Made by a program: the position numbers and the translations under genes. DNA of 64,000 bases from a virus, in IMG/VR virus record IMGVR_UViG_3300027976_000007, positions 62,001-126,000 of that record; one strand, 5' to 3'. Shown here in pieces: positions 34,248 through 42,834 of the stretch (position 1 is its first letter; each line of letters begins with the position of its first letter). The notes under the pieces were generated by a model that worked only from the letters and a program-made list of their open reading frames with translations, was not told where the DNA came from and searched no databases.

Positions 34248-36152
34248 TTATTTAATATTAGATTCATCTAAAAGCGGAGACGTATCTTCGGGAGATTCAA
34301 CTAACAAACGAGTTTTTTCTTGAGGGATTAACTCTAAAGTATCCTTGTAAGATAAATAATGGGATGTTTGTGATTCTAAAGCTAATGGAGATCCACCTTT
34401 GGGTTTATATTTTAATGGTGATTTTTCATTATTATAATCATTTTTCATCCCTTTCGAACCTAATCTATCATTCCCAAAATTGTCGGCTTGAGTATTTCGT
34501 TTAGTTTCACTATTCTTAGGTCTACCTAAAGTTTCAGATTTGTTTTCATCATATCCCGGAGGAACGGATCCCGGAACCATTCTTCCTGGACCATACAGAC
34601 TAGCCAGATCATGAGGAGTACCATAAGATTTTCCTGTTTCTAGGGGATCATTACCTTCAGATTCAATTTGAGCCAATCTAAATTTACGATGTGAGTCCTG
34701 CATAATCAAATCTCTATATTCATCATATTGATCCTCACTCAAATGGAAAATATGTTCATAAATAAAGTCAGTAGGGAATAAGTTTTGTTCTATCATGCTA
34801 GCAGCTAACTCTACCTTAGATTTTAATAATTCTATTCTCTCTTGATCATATATTATTGATGGGGTAGTTAATGAAATTTCAAAGTTTCCTAAATTCTCAT
34901 CTCTATATCCTTGCGTGTATAAATGAATAATAGCTATTTTATACAATTCAGAAATAGTTATTCTTTGGATCCTTTCTATTGTTCTAGCGAATCTAATATC
35001 TTGGGCTGCCAATGTAGCTTTACCATCAGTATTTTCATCATATCCCATGAAAGCTTTAGGTACTTTTAAAGCCGCGAATAATTTGTCTCTAAAATATTCT
35101 ACGTCTACTATCCCATCCCATTGCATCCCTTGAGCCGTATCTATTTTTGTTGATGAGTCATTTCCCCTTACGGGGATGTAATAATCTTCTAGTAGGTTTT
35201 GAAGATTGAATCTTAAATTATAATCTCCAGTTTCTGGATTTATATGGGGAGTTCGTTTCATAGTAGAAACTGTTTTTTCCATAAAAGCATCTACCTCATT
35301 TGGAGGGATTGATCCTACATTTAAATAAAATATTCTTTTTTCTGGTGCTCTTACTATCCTATGGATTAACATAGCATCCTCCATTAGTGTATATTGTTTA
35401 AATAATTTTCTTGCAGGTTCTATATAAGAACGGCCATAAGGTAAATAATTAACATCCGCAAGTAGTCTAAAGTGAGCAATTTCGTAATTATCAAATAAAT
35501 TGTCGGTTGAACCATTATCCTTTGAAGGTTTATAGTTATAGGAAGTATTGGGGCCTTCGGGACTATATCTAAATTGAATTTTGGTAGGGTTTTCTCTATC
35601 TCTTCCTTCTAATCTCTCTATATTAAATGCGGTATAAGGTATTACATTATATACTCCAAATTTTTCAGCAATTTCTAATTTTAGGAAAAAGTCTCCATAT
35701 TTACACATATTTCTTATCCAAGGCCATAAATTGAATTCTATGTTTAAAACATCATAGAATAAATTATATAAGATTTTTTGAATATCTTCATCGGTAGATT
35801 TTATTTGTAGCACCTCCCCCATATCATTTTTTAAAGTAGATTCATCTGCTATAATATCTAAAGCAGAAGCTACTATTGCATCTGTATCCATAGAATCATA
35901 ATCTGAATATAGTTGTGTTCTTATATTCTGGTGGTTTTGGTGGAGTTGATTTCCATATATTGAAGTACCATTTCCTGATGTAAATACTTTGTTGAATCTA
36001 TCGATTACAGTATTAGTAGCTACTTGGCCTGATTGTTGTATTTGGTTTATGTCAAATACTTTTAATTGATTTTCCCCATTATTTCTTATGATAACATCAG
36101 TAGAGAATAATCTTCTAAGTCTTGAGAATAAATCTTTTTTTATAGGATCCAT
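34248..36152 (-). CDS. gp20: Portal protein (T4 gp20-like)
   Basis: 634 residues (T4 gp20: 524). Gp20 landmarks include YDSMDTDAIVASALDIIADE, FNLWPWIRNMCKYGDFFLKL, the VRAPEKRIFYLNVGSIPPNE segment and GYDENTDGKATLAAQDIRFA. Twelve copies form the vertex through which DNA is packaged and to which the neck binds. The C-terminal 100 residues are an extension rich in Gly, Pro, Ser and Asn, ending SPLLDESNIK. It starts 28 bases after the terminase stop codon. No ATATTTATAA motif is present before it, so it is probably co-transcribed with the terminase. Confidence 0.95.
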   Translation of the reverse strand: MDPIKKDLFSRLRRLFSTDVIIRNNGENQLKVFDINQIQQSGQVATNTVIDRFNKVFTSGNGTSIYGNQLHQNHQNIRTQLYSDYDSMDTDAIVASALDIIADESTLKNDMGEVLQIKSTDEDIQKILYNLFYDVLNIEFNLWPWIRNMCKYGDFFLKLEIAEKFGVYNVIPYTAFNIERLEGRDRENPTKIQFRYSPEGPNTSYNYKPSKDNGSTDNLFDNYEIAHFRLLADVNYLPYGRSYIEPARKLFKQYTLMEDAMLIHRIVRAPEKRIFYLNVGSIPPNEVDAFMEKTVSTMKRTPHINPETGDYNLRFNLQNLLEDYYIPVRGNDSSTKIDTAQGMQWDGIVDVEYFRDKLFAALKVPKAFMGYDENTDGKATLAAQDIRFARTIERIQRITISELYKIAIIHLYTQGYRDENLGNFEISLTTPSIIYDQERIELLKSKVELAASMIEQNLFPTDFIYEHIFHLSEDQYDEYRDLIMQDSHRKFRLAQIESEGNDPLETGKSYGTPHDLASLYGPGRMVPGSVPPGYDENKSETLGRPKNSETKRNTQADNFGNDRLGSKGMKNDYNNEKSPLKYKPKGGSPLALESQTSHYLSYKDTLELIPQEKTRLLVESPEDTSPLLDESNIK

Positions 36153-36180
36153 TTTTAATTTTGATTTTAATTTTAGTTTT

Positions 36181-37758
36181 TTATAACAACCATTTAAGGT
36201 CTATATTATGTTCACCTATCTGGGATTTATAGGGGTTTGGGGTATTGGAATTAATAAAACCTCCAGTATATGTGGTTTTATTGGTTCTAATAGAATTTAA
36301 AGTAGCCTTAGCCATATCTAACCCCTGTTGTTGAAATCTTAATGATGTATCTCTTAAAAACATACCTATAGCATAAGATATGACCAAATCATCGTTGTTC
36401 CCCGTTCTAGCTTGAGGCTTCCCATTTTTCCATATAAATACTTTCATTTCACCTAATAATCTTCTAGACCTTATAATAGTGCCTCCATCTTTAACACATT
36501 CGACAAATTTACTTATACATAAAGGACGAGTTCTGGTGGACATTGTAAACCCAGGAACCATATCAGAACTAGAGTCATAGGATCTTAAATAAGATTCAGA
36601 TGTAAGTTTCTCTCCTTTAGGGGAATAGTATAAATTTTTATAATTTAACTCTAATACAGTTTCAATAGTAGCCCAACCTACATTAGCATTTTCTATTACT
36701 AATAAAGCGTTATTATATTCAGTACCTAAAGAAGTTACAAAATGTCCTAACTCTTTAGGGGAAAGTCTTCCCCTATATTCGGCTACTTGGGTATTTGTCT
36801 CTATATCTATAACATGAGCTGCCGAATTATCCTTCCCATCTCCTCGGGCTACATCAACTAATATTATGTAGTCTTTAGAGTAATCAGGATATTCCCATAT
36901 CCACAAATCCTTAGTAGCCCCTCTATATTCTATGGGGTCTTTTATAGTTTCTTTTTCTATTATTTCAAGGAACTCCGCAATGAAAACCGTGTCTCCAGAG
37001 TTATTAAAGTCACAATCACATTCTTGGGCGGCGGTTTTTTCTCCTAACAGATCATCTTGTTCATCTCTCCAAGTTTGGTTTCTTTCAGGATGGACAAACC
37101 AAGGGAGTTTGATGGGTAAAAATTTACCTGTTCCCTTCTTTTGACCTTGTACAGCATCTTCCCACATATCGGAAAACCAATTTCCTATCCCATTTGGGGT
37201 TGATAAAACTATACATCCTCCCCCGGTAGCTAGAGTTTGTTGAGCCGACCCCCAAGTTTCTTCTATATTATCTATAAAAGCAGCCTCATCTATTACTAGT
37301 AGAGATACAGCTTCAGATCGGGCGGAATCGCTGTTTGATGATTTGGCTTGGATTTTGGATCCATTAGATAGTCTAAGGGATAATTTATTGTTTTCTACAG
37401 AGTCTACTTTCAACCATGAAGGAAGGTTTTCCCACATAAATTGAACTTTAGTTACTAAGTTTTTTGCTGTTATTTGTGTAGTTGCTAGGGCCAGTATATT
37501 TTTATCTTTATGGAAAGTCATTAACCATAAACTATAACCTGATATTAGGGTGGAGATTCCTAATTGTCTTGATTTTAAAATAAAAACATAAGGGTTATCT
37601 TTTACTAAATTTAGAGCTTTTTCTTGGAATGGATATAAACCAAACTTAATACGACCCGCTTGAGGATGTTGAATATAGCAGTATTTTTTCATGAAATGGG
37701 TCGGATCTTTCGCACATTTCAAATATTCCTCTCGTATGGCTCTCTTTATATCACTCAT
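36181..37758 (-). CDS. gp17: Terminase large subunit (T4 gp17-like)
   Basis: 525 residues (T4 gp17: 610). The packaging ATPase has the deviant Walker A LKSRQLGIST at about 61-70, Walker B LLVIDEAAF at 153-161 and the coupling motif IVLSTPNGIGNWF near 183-195. The RNase H-fold nuclease follows with D302 in ILVDVARGDGKD, a conserved E in LVIENANVGW, and the final DDLVISYAIGMFL. It cuts concatemeric DNA and pumps it into the prohead. No small terminase gene is recognisable just upstream, unless the 305-residue protein at 37768 fills that place. Confidence 0.95.
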   Translation of the reverse strand: MSDIKRAIREEYLKCAKDPTHFMKKYCYIQHPQAGRIKFGLYPFQEKALNLVKDNPYVFILKSRQLGISTLISGYSLWLMTFHKDKNILALATTQITAKNLVTKVQFMWENLPSWLKVDSVENNKLSLRLSNGSKIQAKSSNSDSARSEAVSLLVIDEAAFIDNIEETWGSAQQTLATGGGCIVLSTPNGIGNWFSDMWEDAVQGQKKGTGKFLPIKLPWFVHPERNQTWRDEQDDLLGEKTAAQECDCDFNNSGDTVFIAEFLEIIEKETIKDPIEYRGATKDLWIWEYPDYSKDYIILVDVARGDGKDNSAAHVIDIETNTQVAEYRGRLSPKELGHFVTSLGTEYNNALLVIENANVGWATIETVLELNYKNLYYSPKGEKLTSESYLRSYDSSSDMVPGFTMSTRTRPLCISKFVECVKDGGTIIRSRRLLGEMKVFIWKNGKPQARTGNNDDLVISYAIGMFLRDTSLRFQQQGLDMAKATLNSIRTNKTTYTGGFINSNTPNPYKSQIGEHNIDLKWLL

Positions 37759-37767
37759 AGAGGTTTT

Positions 37768-38685
37768 TTATAGAGAACCTTCTAACTTCTTCTTGGTTTT
37801 GGTTAGATCCTTTAGCTGGTTTAAGTATTTTTCTTTTTTATCCCCTTCAGAACTTTTATATAGTTTAGCTATTTTCTTCATTTTTTCTACCGCAGATTGG
37901 AGTTGTAAAGCGGTATTTGAAGTGGAATCCTTTTTGAAATCTTTCTTTGTTGGTTCTTTTTCGAATTCAGAAGAATCATCATCTTTATCTGCTTTATAAT
38001 AGTTATCTTCTATTTCTTCACCCCCATCGTCTTGGTTTTTCTTTTTCCTACCTTCAAACCTCAAAGCTGTAGCTATTTTCCTCATTTTTTCTACCGCAGA
38101 TTGGAGTTGTAAAGCGGTATTTGAAGTGGAATCCTTTTTGAAATCTTTCTTTGTTGGTTTTTTTTCGAATTCAGAAGAATCATCATCTTTATCTGCTTTA
38201 TAATAGTTATCTTCTATTTCTTCACCCCCATCGTCTTGGTTTTTCTTTTTCCTACCTTCAAACCTCAAAGCTGTACCGGCACCGGCACCCATATCTTGGA
38301 GCAATTTAACAAGTTTGTCTAAGAAAGGTTTGGATTTTTTTCCTGCTCTTACTATAGCTTTTATTAATTCGTTCTCATCCGTTATCTCTGGACCGTGTGT
38401 TTCTTCAATGTTTATATCTTTGGTAATTTTTGAAGTTTTTTCAAGTTCCTTATTTAATTCTTTTTGGTTTATTACTTCTTCTTTGGTAGCTTCTTCTAAA
38501 TCATATTTACCTTCTCCAAATTTACCTTTTATCCTATTCATTATACCCTCTATAGCTGTAAAAGAATCATATGGGCTGTATCCATTACGTATAGCTATTT
38601 TTTGGATAAATTTTATTACTATTTGTTCTAAAGAACCATTAATATTGGATTCTTTGATGGAAGATTTTTTGGAAAGATGTTTCAT
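37768..38685 (-). CDS. Acidic/basic protein with 68-residue tandem duplication, function unknown
   Basis: 305 residues, highly charged and predicted mostly helical. It begins MKHLSKKSSIKESNING, with an IxE site like the leader peptides of other genes here. A 68-residue block (FEGRKKKNQDDGGEEIEDNY, then KDFKKDSTSNTALQLQSAVE) is present twice, encoded by a 204-bp tandem repeat. The C-terminal end is a coiled helix (LNQLKDLTKTKKKLEGSL). It lies just before the large terminase gene, ten bases away, where a small terminase or a core protein might be expected, but no HTH is evident. Confidence 0.55.
   Translation of the reverse strand: MKHLSKKSSIKESNINGSLEQIVIKFIQKIAIRNGYSPYDSFTAIEGIMNRIKGKFGEGKYDLEEATKEEVINQKELNKELEKTSKITKDINIEETHGPEITDENELIKAIVRAGKKSKPFLDKLVKLLQDMGAGAGTALRFEGRKKKNQDDGGEEIEDNYYKADKDDDSSEFEKKPTKKDFKKDSTSNTALQLQSAVEKMRKIATALRFEGRKKKNQDDGGEEIEDNYYKADKDDDSSEFEKEPTKKDFKKDSTSNTALQLQSAVEKMKKIAKLYKSSEGDKKEKYLNQLKDLTKTKKKLEGSL
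37866..38069 (-). repeat. 204-bp tandem duplication, downstream copy
   Basis: Repeats 38070-38273 at 204-base spacing with two mismatches that I can see, both changing the residue (R/K and K/E). The unit is 68 codons, in frame. Confidence 0.92.
38070..38275 (-). repeat. 204-bp tandem duplication, upstream copy
   Basis: Partner of 37866-38069; identity continues two bases past the unit length and then stops. Confidence 0.92.
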
Positions 38686-38710
38686 AGTTTATTGTAAAAA
38701 TTAAAGTTTA

Positions 38711-38720
38711 TTATAAATAT
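38711..38720 (-). promoter_or_regulatory. ATATTTATAA motif upstream of the pre-terminase gene
   Basis: Exact motif copy 25 bases before the start codon of the 305-residue gene; it may start the head transcript (305-residue gene, terminase, portal). Confidence 0.55.
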
Positions 38721-39250
38721 TACAGAGAGAGTGCATGTTTAATAGAAGATATTCTATCCTCCATACTTCCTTCTATCTTATAGAAGTTTTTGATTCGGTG
38801 TTTGTATATGTTGATTATCCTTTGGATGCTATGGTCTATTTCTTCCCTATATTCAGCATCAGTTTCCCTGACTCCATTATCTTCTATATTTACCCCTTCA
38901 GGTGAAACATAAAATATATAATCATATTCAGATATGAGATTTTTAGCCATTATACAAAAATCGTCCTTATCATTTGGAGGGATTGATTTGGATAGAAGGG
39001 AAAATGCCATTACATCTATAATAGTTCTATCGGTAATTATGTTTTCTTCAAGAAGTTCCCTTGACCTTTCTGCGGCAAATATTATTTGTCCTTTAAGGGT
39101 TGAGTCTGTATTTAAGGGTATTCCTAAATCCCTTAAATATTTAGATCTTTCTGTTGTGAATTTATAATGAGAAAATTCTGGGAGTGATTTTAATTCATTC
39201 ACCAATGAAGTTTTCCCTACAGAAACTGTTCCACAAAATCCTATTTTCAT
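38720..39250 (-). CDS. P-loop kinase of the AAA_28/NadR type
   Basis: 176 residues. The N-terminal P-loop GTVSVGKTSLV at about 7-17 is followed by TTERSKYLRDLG, the type of segment seen after the P-loop in NadR-like ribosylnicotinamide kinases and related AAA_28 proteins, then DRTIIDVMAFS and DYIFYVSPEGV. The family phosphorylates small molecules such as nucleosides or nicotinamide riboside, but the substrate cannot be read from this sequence. It lies with small genes between the FAD oxidoreductase and the head genes, and starts three bases after the stop of the 74-residue gene. Confidence 0.65.
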   Translation of the reverse strand: MKIGFCGTVSVGKTSLVNELKSLPEFSHYKFTTERSKYLRDLGIPLNTDSTLKGQIIFAAERSRELLEENIITDRTIIDVMAFSLLSKSIPPNDKDDFCIMAKNLISEYDYIFYVSPEGVNIEDNGVRETDAEYREEIDHSIQRIINIYKHRIKNFYKIEGSMEDRISSIKHALSL

Positions 39251-39253
39251 TAT

Positions 39254-39478
39254 TTATACATTTTGACAATAAATGATAAAGTCATCTATTACTTCTTTAC
39301 CATGAGAATTTAAACCTGTTTTATAGGATTCTAAGGTAAGTATAGAATTTTTAGACTCCAAAAGTAAAGGTTTAATATCTAACAGAATAGATTCGTTTAT
39401 GGATAATTGGTCTAAAGTATCCCCTGAATATGATATGCTATCATTTATATAATCTTCTATATGATCCGAGTATTTCAT
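39254..39478 (-). CDS. Small acidic protein, function unknown
   Basis: 74 residues, helical and acidic: MKYSDHIEDYINDSISYSGD, then SILLDIKPLLLESKNSILTL. Its start lies inside the end of the DUF6884-like gene, an overlap of 38 bases, so it is presumably translated from the same mRNA. There is no known domain. It contains an LLLE-S site, which may be chance. Reality is supported by the tight fit between its neighbours, three bases before the kinase gene. Confidence 0.5.
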   Translation of the reverse strand: MKYSDHIEDYINDSISYSGDTLDQLSINESILLDIKPLLLESKNSILTLESYKTGLNSHGKEVIDDFIIYCQNV

Positions 39479-39932
39479 TTAATAAGGTAGTTAGTTTGAT
39501 GAATGTTTCTTTTATTTGAGAATTAAGCCATTGGAGTCTTTCTCCCATCCTTTTCCCTTCCATAGGTTTCTCAATATTTTTTTCAGGGATGTATAAAGTT
39601 AGGGGTTTTATATATTCACTCCCCACAAGAAATATAAATTTATCTTTTTTTAAATCTATACCTTTTTTTATCATTTGGGATGCTACTTTTTTACCCCACT
39701 TCTCTTTTTCTTCTTTAGACATATCCTTTAAAGTAAGATCATAAGGGCCTAATTTCATATCATATGGAACCAAATGATGTTTAGCAGATAATATAAACTT
39801 TTTATTAGGTTTCAAAGACTCACCATAAGCCAAAGTTTTTTGAAACATTGGGGATGGGGAATATAAATCTACAGCTTTAGATACTTTGTCTAGTTTAGAT
39901 TTAGTACAACTTAATAATACAATTCGGGCCAT
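39441..39932 (-). CDS. DUF6884-like protein
   Basis: 163 residues. The start ARIVLLSCTKSKLDKVSKAV, then LYSPSPMFQKTLAYGESL, FILSAKHHLVPYDMKLGPYD and TLKDMSKEE follow the DUF6884 pattern (C.K.K at the start, LY.S..F, LSA..GL, PYD.tL). Members are found in phages and bacteria; an exact activity is not established to my knowledge, although relations to nucleotide- or base-modification enzymes have been discussed. It has an exact ATATTTATAA motif nine bases before the ATG and would head a small transcript with the 74-residue protein and the kinase. Confidence 0.55.
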   Translation of the reverse strand: MARIVLLSCTKSKLDKVSKAVDLYSPSPMFQKTLAYGESLKPNKKFILSAKHHLVPYDMKLGPYDLTLKDMSKEEKEKWGKKVASQMIKKGIDLKKDKFIFLVGSEYIKPLTLYIPEKNIEKPMEGKRMGERLQWLNSQIKETFIKLTTLLNEILGSYRRLYK

Positions 39933-39941
39933 ATGTTTTTA

Positions 39942-39951
39942 TTATAAATAT
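39942..39951 (-). promoter_or_regulatory. ATATTTATAA motif upstream of the DUF6884-like gene
   Basis: Exact motif copy nine bases before the start codon, one of the shortest spacings, which leaves almost no leader if transcription starts downstream of the motif. Confidence 0.5.
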
Positions 39952-39952
39952 A

Positions 39953-40156
39953 TTAAGATACTTTTTCAATCAAATTCATAAAAGTCTTCATAATTTGAAC
40001 TTCATTTATGAATAACTCTACATTAATCCCTCTAACCCCAACACAAACTGTTGGGGTTTTGTTTGTAGTTAAATTTTTATTTAATCCACTTAGAAAAACC
40101 CCATAAAAGGGTTCTTCCTTTATTGACCGTTTACCAGCTTGAATTATTTCTTCCAA
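39953..40156 (-). CDS. Small protein, possibly a metallopeptidase-domain fragment
   Basis: 67 residues: EPFYGVFLSGLNKN near 15-28, then TPTVCVGVRGINVELFINE near 34-52, then a short helix. The two blocks recall the N-terminal part of phage DUF2201-type metallopeptidase-like proteins, but the HExxH part that would follow is missing, so it could be a remnant. A perfect ten-base inverted repeat lies inside the coding frame (40034-40058). The frame fits the space between neighbours, but no other evidence supports expression. Confidence 0.35.
   Translation of the reverse strand: MEEIIQAGKRSIKEEPFYGVFLSGLNKNLTTNKTPTVCVGVRGINVELFINEVQIMKTFMNLIEKVS
40034..40058. other. Perfect inverted repeat (ten-base stem, five-base loop)
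   Basis: AACCCCAACA (40034-40043) and TGTTGGGGTT (40049-40058) can form a hairpin on either strand. On the plus strand it is followed by TTGTTTG, on the minus strand by AGAGGG, so it is not a good terminator for the minus-strand genes. Its role is unknown. Confidence 0.5.
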
Positions 40157-40167
40157 ACCATATAGAT

Positions 40168-40431
40168 TTAGTTTCTGGTATCAGACAACTTGCCTTTCAT
40201 AGATGAATTTTTGTAGTAAGGCAAACCCTCTCTTTGAGATCTTGCTTCTTTCCATTCATCTTTAGTTTTTTGAAGGCCATAGAGATAATATTCAGCTTTC
40301 TTGCTGTTTCCTTCAGGGGTCAAAGCGGGGCCATCCCATCTGTGAAGTTTTCCATCCCAGATATAAGCTATAGTCCCATCTGCTTTTCTTAATTTCCTAC
40401 TTTGAGGGAATGGTGTTCTTTCCTGTGTCAT
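40168..40431 (-). CDS. Small phage protein with DGxLHRxDGPAL motif, function unknown
   Basis: 87 residues from the ATG at 40431. A longer reading from 40464 is possible, but its first codons run straight through an ATATTTATG motif that resembles the upstream motif of other genes, so I prefer the internal start MTQERTPFPQSRKLRK. The sequence GTIAYIWDGKLHRWDGPALT followed by AEYYLYGLQKTKDEWKEA resembles short phage proteins with HR.DGPA motifs, whose function I do not know. It follows the FAD oxidoreductase gene. Confidence 0.5.
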   Translation of the reverse strand: MTQERTPFPQSRKLRKADGTIAYIWDGKLHRWDGPALTPEGNSKKAEYYLYGLQKTKDEWKEARSQREGLPYYKNSSMKGKLSDTRN

Positions 40432-40449
40432 ATATACATTTTTGATTAT

Positions 40450-40459
40450 ACATAAATAT
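40450..40459 (-). promoter_or_regulatory. Variant ATATTTATGT motif upstream of the 87-residue gene
   Basis: Near-copy of the recurrent motif, 18 bases before the preferred start at 40431. Its presence argues against the longer reading of that gene. Confidence 0.4.
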
Positions 40460-40500
40460 AACATCCTTTCCCCGGGAGGCCAAACAGGGGGGGAAATTTG

Positions 40501-41853
40501 TTATATATCCTTTAATATTGATTCGGCTGAGTAAATACCTTGGCTCCCACTAACCGTAATACCCCTAGCAGATAAAGCATCACCAACGAAATGAATATTA
40601 GGATATTTAGTTAAGGATAAATCTTTATAGCTGACCAAAGGTTCAGGAGAAAGATATTTGACCTCTGGCATGTATATCCCATAGTCATTCCCTAAGGTTG
40701 GGAATACTTCTTTCATATCTTCTATAAATCCCTCAATGTAAAGGGCATAGTCTCCTAAAGCATCATATAAAGGCTGGATTGAATTAACCACATTACATTT
40801 TAAATATTCCCCTTCTGAATTTTTGGAAGGTTGGCGGTTGTTGTTGGGGGAATAAAATGAACCCATTCCTTTATTTTGGAGAGTTTTTACAGCAGTTCTG
40901 GAATACTCAAAGGGGTTTTCTATGTTTTGAATTTCCATCAATATCCCAAAATTAGTCATATTATTACGATGAGCTTCATCTTTTTTGGCATGTCCATTAT
41001 AAGAATGATCCCCGTATGTTTCTTCTATGGCTATATAAGCTGCGTTGTTGTTCGTACAAAAAGTTCTTAACGAAACTCCTTTATCTTCAAATTTTCTATA
41101 TAATTTGAAATCATAACTAATATCAATTAACTTTTGGAAATGATGTTGAGGTGCCTCAAAACGGATCCCTATTTGTACTGATTTAGGTTCAGTTGGTAGG
41201 TCGTATTTTTCTGCTAATTTTTTTCCAAAGTCTATGCCGGATTTACCTACACCAAATATAAGTGTATCGTATTTTAATATCACATTATTGGCCCATTTCA
41301 TACCTTCGGGTAAGCTCTCACTATCCATTTTTGCTGTTTTAGGATAATATACTTTATTATTTTCAAAATCAATATCCGTTACTTTAGTCTCCCATTCAAA
41401 GTGGACACCTTTTCCAACTAAATAATCATACCAGTTCTTTGCAATTTCAGATAAGTAATCTGTCCCTATATGCCAAACAGGAAATAACCTTAAACCAAAA
41501 TAAGGTTTAATGAAATCAGGTTCTGTTTCTGGGTTTGAACAATGGACTTCTTTAGGGTTAGGGTGGAATCGTTTGAAATTATTTATCACCTGATCCATCA
41601 ATTCCATTGCTTTTTCTTCACCACAATATTTAGATAGTTGACCTCCTATTGAAGTATGATAAGTTAATTTACCATCACTCCAACCTCCAGCTCCTAACAT
41701 ACCTTCCATTACCTCACTAGGTAACCTATCATATGGGCCTTTACCCATATCTATTATGGTTATTAGTTCCCCCGGGTAACCATTATCTATTAATTTAGTG
41801 GCAGCATTGATTCCTGAGACTCCGGCTCCTACAATTACTATTTTTTTATCCAT
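40501..41853 (-). CDS. FAD-dependent oxidoreductase (COG2509-like)
   Basis: 450 residues, full length for the family. The Rossmann dinucleotide motif IVIVGAGVSGINAA is at 5-18. GAGGWSDGKLTYHTS follows near 55-69 and corresponds to the FSDGKLT element of COG2509 uncharacterised FAD-dependent dehydrogenases. The second FAD motif, FVGDALSARGITVSGSQGIY, is near the C terminus. There is no signal peptide. The substrate is unknown. It is an unusual gene for a T4-type phage and looks like an auxiliary metabolic gene acquired from a cell. Base composition is like that of its neighbours. A short A/T-rich spacer of ATTATTT repeats precedes it. Confidence 0.8.
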   Translation of the reverse strand: MDKKIVIVGAGVSGINAATKLIDNGYPGELITIIDMGKGPYDRLPSEVMEGMLGAGGWSDGKLTYHTSIGGQLSKYCGEEKAMELMDQVINNFKRFHPNPKEVHCSNPETEPDFIKPYFGLRLFPVWHIGTDYLSEIAKNWYDYLVGKGVHFEWETKVTDIDFENNKVYYPKTAKMDSESLPEGMKWANNVILKYDTLIFGVGKSGIDFGKKLAEKYDLPTEPKSVQIGIRFEAPQHHFQKLIDISYDFKLYRKFEDKGVSLRTFCTNNNAAYIAIEETYGDHSYNGHAKKDEAHRNNMTNFGILMEIQNIENPFEYSRTAVKTLQNKGMGSFYSPNNNRQPSKNSEGEYLKCNVVNSIQPLYDALGDYALYIEGFIEDMKEVFPTLGNDYGIYMPEVKYLSPEPLVSYKDLSLTKYPNIHFVGDALSARGITVSGSQGIYSAESILKDI

Positions 41854-41915
41854 TATTTATTATTTATTATTTATTAATATACGAAAAAAAAATGTGGTCT
41901 CCAAATTCTGATTTT

Positions 41916-42833
41916 TTATTTTATTATATCTGATATTATGTCTTGTAATATAGTATGAACTTCTTTACCTTTGATTAATGATTTAATTGTATATAATCCC
42001 CCTTTAATATAACTAGCACTTTTAATATATTTTATTCCATCTCCCCCGGCTTGTCCTGCCATCAATAATATTACAATGGCATATAAAACATCAGATATAT
42101 TTTTTTTATATTTTTCATTCTTAGTAAACAAACCAACTACTTTTTTTATTGGGGCCTTAAAGGCTTGTTCATTCTTATGAGTGAAATGTTCTATTTTTTT
42201 AGCGGCCTCTTCCCCCTTTCCAAAATTATGTTTAGCAAATTGGTTTTTAGCAAACTTAGACAGCATATGGGCTACCGTGTTAGATAGAAGAATATAACCT
42301 AAAATTCCTATTAAAGATTCATTAAGATCTTTTTTACCTTCTAATTCTTTTTTGATAGCATCCGCTAATTCATCTCCTAAGTCAGCAAATTCATCTCCTA
42401 AGTCAGCAAATTCATTTTCTCTTTCGAATTGTAGGGGTTGAATTCCATTTATGTTCGAAGGGGTGTGTTTCATATTTTTAACACTTAGGGAACCCCCCTC
42501 AAGGTTAGAAAACATTTCATGTAAACATTTTTTAATTTTATTTTTTTCAAAATCTTTATATGAAGATAAATTTAAATCTCTATTTTCTAAAACTTTTTTA
42601 TTTTTCCCTCCTACATCAAGTAAACCTCTAGAATATAAATATCGTGCTTCATCTATCATTTTTAGATACTCATATTTAGACATATGACCTTTATATGAGG
42701 TTAACGGTAAATTAGCGCCTATATAACGCTTAAGTGTAGGGGTCAATATTATGGGTGAAATCAGATTTTCATTTAAAGAAATCGCATACTTTTTAATGGA
42801 GCAGGGACCACATTTATGATTATTATTGCACAT
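41916..42833 (-). CDS. Probable membrane-interacting or internal virion protein, function unknown
   Basis: 305 residues. The N terminus has a cysteine cluster NNNHKCGPCSIKKYAISLNE. The middle holds a short tandem repeat EFADLGDEFADLGDELAD encoded by 21-bp units. The C-terminal half has two hydrophobic segments, LIGILGYILLSNTVAHML near 173-190 and DVLYAIVILLMAGQAGG near 250-266, each flanked by Lys-rich helices. That makes a membrane-active or ejected protein possible, but no family is recognised. It follows the PD-(D/E)XK-like gene with one base between them. Confidence 0.5.
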   Translation of the reverse strand: MCNNNHKCGPCSIKKYAISLNENLISPIILTPTLKRYIGANLPLTSYKGHMSKYEYLKMIDEARYLYSRGLLDVGGKNKKVLENRDLNLSSYKDFEKNKIKKCLHEMFSNLEGGSLSVKNMKHTPSNINGIQPLQFERENEFADLGDEFADLGDELADAIKKELEGKKDLNESLIGILGYILLSNTVAHMLSKFAKNQFAKHNFGKGEEAAKKIEHFTHKNEQAFKAPIKKVVGLFTKNEKYKKNISDVLYAIVILLMAGQAGGDGIKYIKSASYIKGGLYTIKSLIKGKEVHTILQDIISDIIK

Positions 42834-42834
42834 A

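Noticed and set aside
40432-40464. Extended start of the small gene at 40168-40431
   Set aside because: The extra 11 codons run through an upstream motif of the type found before other genes, so they are more likely leader sequence.
40465-40500. GC-rich gap with CCCC and GGGG runs as a terminator for the FAD oxidoreductase gene or a promoter
   Set aside because: TTTCCCC/GGGGAAA can pair but no T run follows on the minus strand, and the gap is only 36 bases.
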